A stretch of DNA of 64,000 nt from Zantedeschia hybrid cultivar (Eukaryota; Streptophyta; Magnoliopsida; Alismatales; Araceae), in contig JARZZO010000013.1 of NCBI GenBank assembly GCA_030544215.1, positions 24,418,729 through 24,482,728 of the forward strand, in the 5' to 3' direction. Shown piece after piece: positions 55,592-64,000 of this stretch. Position 1 is the stretch's first letter. Each line of letters opens with the position of its first letter. Position numbers and translations under genes: made by a program. The notes under the pieces are model-generated. The model saw only the letters and a program-made list of their open reading frames with translations, was not told where the DNA came from and ran no database searches.

Positions 55592-55935
55592 ATCAGTGAC
55601 AAGAGTTGGAATATACTACAGCAAACCAATGTTGTTCATGGAAGGAGGTTGAGAAGTGAACAGATCCTTGTAATAATCAACTGCCATAGAAAGAAGCATA
55701 TTTTGATCAGTAATCAAATTGCCATTAATAAGAAAGAATGAATGAAGTTCCTTCTACATCTCTCAGTAACAATGGAATGAAAGAAAGTAGTGTTTTGATC
55801 CCCATCCTTGAGCCATCCGAAATGGGCTTTCTGCCTCCAAAAAATTTCCTGTCTAAGCAACAACTCATCAACATTCTTTATAGCGGCAATAAGATCATTA
55901 GTGGCATTTGTAGAAGGGATACTGTCAGCAATGGA
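55592..55935 (-). other. LINE J linker between endonuclease and reverse transcriptase
   Basis: Broken coding sequence without a clear motif in one frame, expected to join the two enzymatic domains. Confidence 0.5.
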
Positions 55936-56955
55936 TTACAAATTGACCACCTCATTTTCAGCCCTTAAGACAGTGTCAAAGACATTACCAAAAGAATTCT
56001 TGTTCCAGTATTTATGAGTACCCCTAAGCCTCTTCAATTTGGCACTGAGTTTGTACAAAGGGGAAGCATAAAGGGGTCTATTCCAGCACTCCTTCACTAC
56101 TTGAGTGAAATTCTGGTGTATGGTCCAAACTTTTAAAAACTTGAAATGACCATGATAAGTGGTATTGTTGTGATTAGAACAATTATGATGCAGGTGAGTA
56201 ATAGAAGTAGAAAATGCATCCAACCAATGTGTGTTAGCCAAACCTCTGTCCAATCTAGCTTTAGTACAACTAGGTCCTTGCTGTCCATTGCGCCAAGTGT
56301 AACTAGATCTATTGAAACCAATATCAACAATACCACAGTTCTGCATAAAAGAGTGGAATGCATGAACAAAAGCAGGAAGAGGGGCATTGCCACCATATTT
56401 CTCATTGGAATATAATACTGAGTTGAAGTCACCAATCACCATCCATGGGGTATTAACAGAAGCAAAAAAAGAGGCAATAGCTTCCCAGGTTGGGATCCTA
56501 TCCTGCAGATGACAACTAGCATAAATAACAATACTCATATGCTCCAGAACATCCTTTATTTTAAGAGTGATATAGTGATCTTGAATGTGAATAATATCAA
56601 TATCCAAAGAGGAATGCCAAAAAACCCATATTTTCCCATGATCTATATTAGAAGCCACAAAGTTATAAAGACCCAACTGTAATGAAATACATTGCATAGA
56701 AGATGAATGAATCATAGGCTCAAGGACGGCAGCAATTTTAATATTATGGGATTTGCATAGAGAAATCAATCTACAAAGAGAGGATTTGTTCCTAACACCT
56801 CTAATATTCCACACAAGAGAGCTAATCATTAAATTTGACTTTGTTTTTCTGGGAACGGGTGAGCCTTTTGCTCTTCTGCTAAACCAAAGGCATAATATCC
56901 TGAGTATGCATATCAGTATTGTGAGAGAATGCTTGTTTAAACTTATGAACCTCAA
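55936..56955 (-). pseudogene. LINE J endonuclease domain
   Basis: 339 codons. SSLVWNIRGVRN, AAVLEPMI, MVIGDFNSVLYSNEKYGG and SYTWRNGQQG match the apurinic endonuclease-like fold that nicks target DNA for target-primed reverse transcription. The start at 56955 may not be the natural one; the N-terminal about 40 residues are not typical. Confidence 0.8.
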
Positions 56956-57079
56956 ACATTTGTTGGTTATCCGCTTTTAGAGTAGAGTTATCTAAATATA
57001 AAGCCTCCACGTCAGGAACATGGCACACCCCTTGAGGATCCAACTGAATAACATCATGACAATTCTTCTCAATGGACAA
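56879..57079 (-). pseudogene. Possible LINE J ORF1 tail
   Basis: 66 codons overlapping the start of the endonuclease frame. No motif recognised; assigned only by position. Confidence 0.25.
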
Positions 57080-57100
57080 AGAGAGGAGGATATCGGAGCT

Positions 57101-58569
57101 AGAAGTCTATTTTAGAAGTCTATAAAGCGTGATCGTGTGCTGCCGACAATTAATAACAACAGGATATCGGAGCTAAAGGTTAGTTCATGTTGTTATTAAT
57201 TGCCTATAAACTCTAGAAGTCTATTTTAGAAACGAGTAGCTGTAACAGATTTGAGATTTTTTTGGGTTTAGTTTTGAAAACAAATTAGGTTCGAATTGGT
57301 GGAAGCAATCAGGATTATCGGAGCAAGTTCATGTTTGAACAAGGATTAGTTAGCCTATAAATAGAACCCCTTTAGTGCTAGTAGCCACATGAATTTGCTA
57401 TGTTCTTGGGGATTTTAAAGGTCATGCAACTACTGGGGAAGCATATGGGGATTGAAAGCCTTAACTATTGAGAGTTGGTGGATCTACCAAAGCAAGATAT
57501 ATTTTGTATGTTAAACTATATTATTTTAAAGTTTTAAAAGAATTATTAAGATATATATCTCTCCTTGATTTGCATTTGTTCTTAAGATCTGCATTTGTTC
57601 TTGAATTCAAATATGATCAATTTATTCTTCATCTGAATGTTTAATATACTTTTTAGCTATTTTCATCTAAAACTCAGTTCAATTAAATTCTATCATGTTC
57701 TATATCTTTTAGATTAGATCCTTGATAATATGATTGTCTTTGATCCATCAATTCATGTTAAATTCTTTGATAATTATTTGCTTGACTTCTTAAATTTGCG
57801 TAGTCCTGCTGAGAACTATAGATCAAACAATGACTTCTTTAGGGGATTTTGGGCCAAATCATTGTAAGCATTTTATGGTTTGGTTGGGCCAGTGGGCAAT
57901 AGGTCTAAATCCCACTCACCGAGAGTTTGAGAATGGTTGATTGTGATGGGAAATGTGACTCCCCAGTTCTATAGTAGCCAAGAGCTTAGCATTGAATGCC
58001 TAGGTGCTTTGGTATCCATTCTATCTCCTTAAAGAGTGGCTGAATGCATGTCTATAGATTATGATTTTGATTTGAAATGTGATGTATGTTTAATGAGTTC
58101 TGTTTTGGCATAGATATTTGTTAGTTCAGAATTCTACATATTTGATGATCCTTTAGGATCTTTCGAATCGGTTAGTTTGTGAACCAAGACAGTTTTCAAA
58201 CCAGTTCCAATCTGTGATTAGTTATGTTTAATTCAATTCAGTTTACTTCAATCAATTTTGTTTAATTCAATTCAATTTAGTTGAACTCAATCTAATTTAA
58301 TATTTTTAACTCAATTCAATTTGAATTACTTCACTTTGATTTAGTTAAATTTGATTCAATTCATATTAGATATCCTTTGATCCTTTAAATCAATTCAAAT
58401 CAATTACCTTATAATCTTATTCAGTGTAGATTTTGTTATTCTTGAAATTCTGATTATGTTAGATCCTTTGAATCTATTCATATTTGTTGATTCAATTATC
58501 TTTCGATTTAGTTTAGTTTAGACTTGACGTTCTTTGAATTCTGATCAATCTTGATCCTTTAATTTTTGG
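57101..58569. other. AT-rich stretch, unassigned
   Basis: No gene. Contains a perfect 15-bp inverted repeat (57147-57161 and 57188-57202), duplicated GGATATCGGAGCTA and AGTCTATTTTAGAA segments around it, a TATA-like CTATAAATAG at about 57353, and TTCAATTCAATT-type low-complexity sequence at 58200-58420. It may include part of an unrecognised LTR. Confidence 0.45.
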
Positions 58570-58766
58570 TGTTTTAATACTTAGTTTATTTTTTGGAGGT
58601 TAATGGGTTCAAACATCAGAATAATCAGTTAAATAATTGATTATCTAGAACATATGTAGGAGGTTATAGACCCCAAACGATTAATAAAGGAGAATAGATT
58701 ATGTGATTAGTTCAGAAAATATTATTTATTCAGTTTAGTCTATCAATTATGCTTTTGTTCTGACAG

Positions 58767-60066
58767 GCGTCTTCTAATCCAGATGTCTTTTATGATTGAC
58801 GATCGTACATCCCGACCTCTTTCACAATTGGATTTTAAATTAAGTTATCGGTTCAGTAAATCACACCTAGATACCATTGATATCTCTAATATGTAATTGA
58901 TTATATGCTTGTTCAATCAATTAAATCATCTGTTAAGTCATCAATTACATGCCTTGTAATCGATTATGCTTTGTTCTTGTAATCGGTCAATCTTTAGTCT
59001 TGTAATCAATTAGTCCCTCGGTTACCTTTAATCTATTAATCGATTAGTGTAATAGCTGGCCTATTACTAGGTTAGGAGTAGGCCATTAGTAGCCTAAATA
59101 GCCTTCTAGAGGAGTGTGAGTGAGCCACTTTATAGCCTGACCAAGAGAGTTTATTCGAGTCATGCTTGGATGATGCGAATAAAAGGGTGTTGTATTCGCA
59201 TCATATCGTCCTGATGCGAATACACAGTCCAATTATGATGCGAACTGTCTTGATTTCTTTTCTTGTTTGATAATTGTTTCTGTATGGGAATCGATTTAGA
59301 GGCTATAAATAAGTTCTCTGAGTGCGTGAGAGAGATTTTTATGCATTCTAAACCCTAGTTAGGCCGAGAGAGAGAGAGAGAGAGATAGAAAGCATCCCTC
59401 GGGTGGAGAGGCAGCGTTCTTCGTGCGCTAGGAGCAAGGCAGCGGCGTTACGATGTTTCGGGGAGTTGGAGGAGTGCAGTTGCCTTGCCTAGGCGACATG
59501 GTTTAGTTGGTTTTCGTTCTAGATGCAAGTGATGATGATTCTCCATTTGTTCATAGATATTTTTACGTAAAGAAATTCTATTTTCAATCTAATTTGTTAT
59601 TATGGTATTATTATAATAAAAATGATGTTTCGGTATGTTGTTTATATACTAACGAATCCCCCATGCATGACCCCTTCGTCTTTCTCCTGTGGCGTCAGGG
59701 GACCCTAACATGATTAAGCCTTGATGGCCATGATCTTCTTGTCGTTGTTCTTGGATTAGATGTATAATTTGAATTTTGTATTAGTATAAGTACTATTGTG
59801 ATACTGTTTAATTGGTTGTATAGGATATTAGTTCTATTTCATGGTTATTTTTCTATGAAAAACTAGTTGATTTTTTGCATGAATCAATGTTGTATGAGTG
59901 CGATCTATTTCATGCATAGAAGACTATACTTGTTCTATTTTTTACTGAGCAATCATCCATGTCAAACATGTGATTTAATGAAATTTAAATCTTGAAACTT
60001 GCATGGACTGTCAAATTGGCGTTATAGGAGACATCATTTTAAATTGGCGTCAACTGTATATGACAA
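58767..60066. repeat. Dyad cluster 6 (at least four copies in element K LTR)
   Basis: 58767-58786 (GCGTC/GATGT), 59157-59176 (GAGTC/GATGC), 59198-59217 (GCATC/GATGC, within TATTCGCATC and its exact complement) and 60047-60066 (GCGTC/GACAA), each with 10 nt between half-sites. A fifth at 60019 has lost spacer bases. Confidence 0.6.
59303..59310 (+). promoter_or_regulatory. TATA box of element K LTR
   Basis: TATAAATA, followed after about 45 bp by AAACCCTAG, a common plant LTR transcript start context. Confidence 0.55.
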
Positions 60067-61084
60067 GAATTCGCTTGCTGTAGGACTGATGCCTTATGAT
60101 TTGCATGCCGCTCAACATATTTAATTTCTCTTATTGCACTTTGATGTCGACACTATCACAGAGCAAATTGTTTGCATGTTTGAATGTATTAAGGATGATT
60201 GAGTGTCTAACTGACAATATCAACCATGGGAGGTTAAGTGTCTAACCGACAATAACATCCTTATGGGGGAAGACTAAGATAAGATGTGAAAGGGTTCAAG
60301 GCAATAAGTCAAAATCTTGGAAGTGTACTTATTTGTGGGTACACCGACCTTGAGTGGGATGTGTCGATCCCCCGACTATGTAGCCAAAGACCTAGTGAGT
60401 TTTGCTCTCTAGGTGATGATAATGAATAAATAAGATGACCATGACTCCTAATGATGTGGTTGGATGCATGTCCTGTTATGAAGTGAAAAGATAATGAATG
60501 AATATGATGAATTGTTGTCATTTATGATGCAAGATGATGATCCATGTTTAAATGATTGATATTTTACGATCTGCATGTTTTGAAGTTAGAAGTAGATCTG
60601 TAAGAAACCTATGCACTTGTTGTTGATGTCGATGTTTTCAAATGAGCATGTTTTTAGATGTTTATATTTGACTTATTGTTGTAGTATGTTAGTAGTTTAA
60701 TTATCATGTCTTTGCCTATGCTATAGTTATTAATTGTGGACTAATGATTATTTTGAGCTTGGTTTTGCTTTATGTTTTACTAACAAGTGATGTATTATGT
60801 ATTATTTTCAGCGTGACGAGATGTACTTTTATTTTCTTATGGACGATAGAGATCCTGGATGGACAGTTATTGTGTCATCTTTAATTCAGCAGTTTGTTTA
60901 GTGGACATTTCTTATGGAAATAATGGTTGTTTTTATGAATGGCTATCATATTTTATTTGTATAATCTATTTGCACGGAAAACTAAGAGAATGTTTGGTTG
61001 TTCCCACTGTCGACACATCGGACCGACAATTCGTTATAGGCCAACATGATTGAACCAGGCTGACAATCTGGGGCGTTACAAGAG

Positions 61085-61097
61085 TTGGTATCAGAGC
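61085..61097 (+). promoter_or_regulatory. Primer binding site of element K (initiator Met-tRNA)
   Basis: A perfect TTGGTATCAGAGC four bases after the LTR end. Confidence 0.85.
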
Positions 61098-61289
61098 TAG
61101 ATTTTCAGTGTAGATTGACTATTACGCATGATCAACCTAAGTCACTGAACCATGATCATAGGATTAGAGATTATTAGTATGAAGTAGGCTTGAGAAGATA
61201 GGCCTAACATGTGTTCATTCCTTGCAAGATATATCTAGTAGGCGTGGTTGTCCTGGCAGAGAGTGTTCTGGAAGAGCCAGTTGAGGAAG

Positions 61290-62275
61290 CGATGCCTGTT
61301 CCTTCACCGCCACTACCTATGGATGTAGGTGCCTTTATGCAGATTTTCTAGGGCTTTGTACATGCAGCTCAAAAGTAGAGGCCCACAACAACAGTTGAGT
61401 TAGAGGTCCGTCCTGGACTGACGGTGATGGAGTTCAAGAGGATGGGGCTGCCCCTTTTTAAGGGGGAGAGGCGACCCTATCTTGTAGAGAGCTGGATCAG
61501 AGAGATCGAGAAGATCTTCAGAGCTATCAGATGCCCAAAGAAAGACAAGGTAAACTTGGGCAATTACATGTTGAAGGACCACGTAGATGTGTAGTGGACG
61601 CCTACTCTGAGGACCAAGTTTGCTAGAAAGGAGTCAAAGATTTCGTGGGAAGTGTTCCTAATGGCAGTTAAGGCAAAGTTCTTTCCCATGCATGTGCAAG
61701 ATAAGATGGTGCAGGAGTTCTTGAATCTGACCCAAGGACCAATGAGCATGTGAGTTTATGAGGCCAAGTTCTTGGAACTGGCAAAATTTGCGCCTCATAT
61801 GTGTTCAAATAGTAGGTGGAAAATGCAAAAATTCTTGATGGGCCTGATGCCTGTGTTTAGGACAAAGCTAGTGGCCCACAGGTTCGCCTTGATGTAGGAG
61901 GTAGTGGATGCGACATGTCACCAAGAAGCTAAGCATGATATCTTTTTGGAAGAATGCAAGGTGTGATTGAAGGAGTAAGGTTCGACATCGACTTCCCTAG
62001 AGTTTAATGAAAGCCGAAGTAGTTTGAAGCCCTGAGGCCCGTAGTGAATATAGGTGACTCCACTGGCAGTGAGAGCAGCCCAACTCGCACTGCATGCCAA
62101 CAGTGTGGGAAGGTGCACGGAGGTTCAGAGTGCTTGTATGCCATAGCAAGTACTTTGGATGTGGCGAGCCTAGCCATATGATTTGAGATTGTCCCAAGGC
62201 GAAAGCGATGCTAGCAACTGCACCGACTCGACAGTGAGCTCTAGCTCTTGTCTTTGCTTTGACCAGAGAAGAGAT
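61290..62275 (+). pseudogene. Element K gag
   Basis: Starts near an ATG at about 61290. Translatable patches: GLPLFKGERRPYLVESWIREIEKIF, NYMLKDHVDV, then FLNLTQGPMS and KFLELAKFAPHM, the gag core of Tekay elements, and a Cys/His patch near 62100-62200. Stops at 61349, 61592 and 61752, and others, destroy it. Confidence 0.65.
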
Positions 62276-62860
62276 GGAGGTGGCAAAGAACGTTACGGAA
62301 GGTACTATCTTGATCGATGGAGTTCATGCTAGAGTGTTATTTGATTATGGTGCTACCATTCGTTTATCTCTTCGAGTTTTGCTCGACTTGAGAAGATGGA
62401 CGTTGTCGAGGTTTCTATTTCTATGACTATTTTCACACCGGGAGGGATAGTGTGGTTAGATAGATGCACAACTTCCTTGTGTGTGGAGATCTAGGATAGG
62501 AGGTTGTCTGCCCAGTTGTTTGTGTTCAAGATGGAGAAATTTGATATCATTCTTAGTATGGATTGGCTTGAGCAACACTATGTCATGTTGGATTGCCGTG
62601 GCAGGAAGTTTATACTTAAGATTCCAGGTGAGGAGTAGTTTTTTTTAAGGTCCCAAGCCTGGTAAATTAATTATTTCTGTTACGAAGGCTCGAAGGTAGA
62701 TTACCAGTGGTTGTAATACTTATTTTTCTAGTGTTGTTTCTATTTATGATAAGGGTTCTACTTTGAGCATTATTGATGTGAGGTTGTTCGTGAGTTTAAT
62801 GATGTATTCCCAGATGATCTGCTTGGTTTGCCTCTTGTTCGGAAGATTGATCTTCTCCCT
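62276..62860 (+). pseudogene. Element K protease
   Basis: The active-site region reads LFDYGATIRLSL near 62337, with Tyr for Ser of DSGAT. IILSMDWLEQHYVMLDCRGRKF follows (usual ILGMDWL). Broken by stops near 62636 and frame changes. Confidence 0.6.
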
Positions 62861-63600
62861 AGTATGGCACCTATTCTAAGGTTCCCTATTTTATGGCACC
62901 GACAAAGTTGATTGAGCTGAAGCGGCAGTTACAGGAGCTCTTGGGTAAGGGTTTTTTCATCCTAGTGTTTCTCCGTGTGGTGCTCCTATGTTGTTCGTGA
63001 GGAAGAAGGATGGTTCGTTGCGATTGTATTTATCAGAAGTTGAATCAGGTAACCGTCAAGAATCGGTATCCGTTACCGAGCATTGACGATTTGTTCGATC
63101 AGTTCTAGTCTGCAACAAGTCTGGCTAACATCAGTTGCATATTAAGGACGATGATGTTCTGAAGATAGCATTTTAGACCCGTTATGGCCACTATGAATTT
63201 CTGGTGGCCATTTGGTTGGACGGATGCCCTTACAACTTTTATGGATTTTATGAACATGGTGTTCTATCTATATTTGGACTAGTTTGTTGTGGTGTTCATA
63301 GATGATGTGTTGATCTATTCACCAGATGCGGAGTCTCATCGAGAGCATTTGAGGGCAGTGCTAGAAGTTTTGCGGAGCCATCAATTGTATGCTAAGTTCA
63401 ACAAGTATGAGTTCTAACTTGATCATGTGTAGTTCCTTGGTCATATAATCTCCAAGGAGGGTGTTCCTATGGATATGGAGAAGGTTCAGGCTGTTCTTGA
63501 TTGGGAAGTCCCGAAGACTTCCACTTATATCAGGAGTTTTCTAGGTCTTGCTGGCTATTATCGGAGGTTCATTGACGATTTTGCTACTTTGGCAGCCCCT
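62861..63600 (+). pseudogene. Element K reverse transcriptase
   Basis: Patches in changing frames: APTKLIELKRQLQELLGKGF, FVRKKDGSLRL, then the catalytic box VVFIDDVLIYS near 63290 and SFLGLAGYYRRFIDDFATLA near 63537. Confidence 0.72.
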
Positions 63601-64000
63601 TTGACGTAGTTGACCTAGAAGGGTGTGAATTTTGTTTGGTCGGATCAGTGCGAGAAGAGCTTTTAGTAGTTTAAGACTCGTTTGACCACTACTGAAGTCC
63701 TTGCCTTGCCATGTGGTTTCGATGGTTATGTTGTCAACACAGATGCTTCTAGGCAGGGTTTGGAATGTGTCCTGATGTAGTATGGTCGGATGATTGCTTA
63801 TGGTTGGAGGCAGCCAAACGATCTTGAAGAAAATTACCCGACACATGACTTGGAGTTGGCAGCAGTCGTGTATGCTTGAAGATTTGGAGGTATTATCTCT
63901 ACGGAGTTGAGTTCCAGGTGTTCACTGATCATCAGAGTTTAAAGTATATCTTACCTCAAAAGGATTTGAATATGAGGCAACGGCATTAGATCGAGTTTTT
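63601..64000 (+). pseudogene. Element K RNase H, cut by the window end
   Basis: GYVVNTDASRQGLECVL, ENYPTHDLELAAVVYA and TDHQSLKYILPQKDLNMRQR are readable between stops. Integrase and 3' LTR should follow right of the window. Confidence 0.7.

Larger units (their letters stand above)
52558..57100 (-). mobile_element. Element J: L1-type LINE, 5'-truncated, decayed
   Basis: On the - strand: possible ORF1 end, endonuclease, reverse transcriptase, zinc-finger region (zf-RVT), RNase H, then a 3' poly(A) seen as 12 T residues at 52558-52569. This order with a C-terminal RNase H is usual for plant L1 elements. The 5' border is approximate and I found no clear target duplication. Confidence 0.8.
58570..61080 (+). 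repeat. 5' LTR of element K (5' border uncertain)
   Basis: The 3' end is fixed by the primer site. Contains a TATA box at 59303-59310, a short GA repeat (59366-59383), at least four dyads (58767, 59157, 59198, 60047) and a repeated GTGTCTAACCGACAATA at about 60204 and 60239. The 3' LTR is outside the window, so the length is not proven. Confidence 0.5.
58570..64000 (+). mobile_element. Element K: decayed Tekay-like Ty3/gypsy retrotransposon, runs off the window
   Basis: LTR end GGGGCGTTACA at 61080, primer site, gag, protease, reverse transcriptase and RNase H in the order of Tekay elements. Frames are broken by dozens of stops. The 5' border near 58570 is a guess from a TG before TTTTAATACTTAG and the dyad position. 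Confidence 0.7.

Noticed and set aside
58200..58420. TTCAATTCAATT-type array as a regulatory repeat
   Set aside because: Irregular low-complexity AT-rich sequence with no fixed unit or dyad.

Overview
The window looks like heterochromatic or intergenic DNA from a flowering plant with a large, repeat-rich genome. It contains Ty3/gypsy lineages known from plants (Athila-, Tat- and Tekay/Del-like), plant Ty1/copia, a plant L1-type LINE with an RNase H tail, and a plant mobile domain (PMD) gene relic. The species cannot be named from the sequence. I found no intact host gene, rRNA, genuine tRNA or CRISPR.

The left half (1-26460) is one nest of insertions. A Tat-type fragment E (+, 25632-26460) was hit by a second Tat element C (-, 9957-25631). 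C was hit in gag by a copia element D (+, 14293-23539) and in integrase by a related LTR B (-, 8630-9956). B is cut by the 3' end of an Athila-like element A (+, 1-8629). Reading frames that stop at one insertion edge and resume at the other, plus target-site duplications, support this order.

The right half is a second nest. A copia fragment F (+, 26645-27812) was entered by a Tat-type element G (-, 27818-52335). G's LTRs lie about 22 kb apart and are flanked by a perfect AGTGC duplication. Inside G's 3' non-coding part sits a Tekay-like element H (+, 30287-38242), itself split by a solo LTR I (-, 34334-37002) with a perfect ACCTG duplication. H is fused at 38243 to an intron-bearing PMD plus coiled-coil gene relic that runs antisense to G. 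A LINE J (-, 52558-57100) and a decayed Tekay-like element K (+, about 58.6 kb to the window end) follow.

Every coding region is broken by stops, frameshifts or insertions, so nothing here appears able to transpose by itself.

Three structures are not explained by routine annotation. (1) About 38 copies of a strict dyad, GCGTC, exactly 10 nt, GACGC, occur in the LTRs and leaders of G, H, I and K, which belong to different lineages. They are often paired at 30-31 bp and sit on both sides of the putative start region. (2) About 1 kb of the copia D leader (16823-17782) is a dense array of roughly 30 short hairpins with different stems and mostly 3-nt loops. (3) Four further hairpins with a shared GTTTACCCG loop and differing stems lie just upstream of D's gag (18648-18975). 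All positions and counts come from reading by eye.
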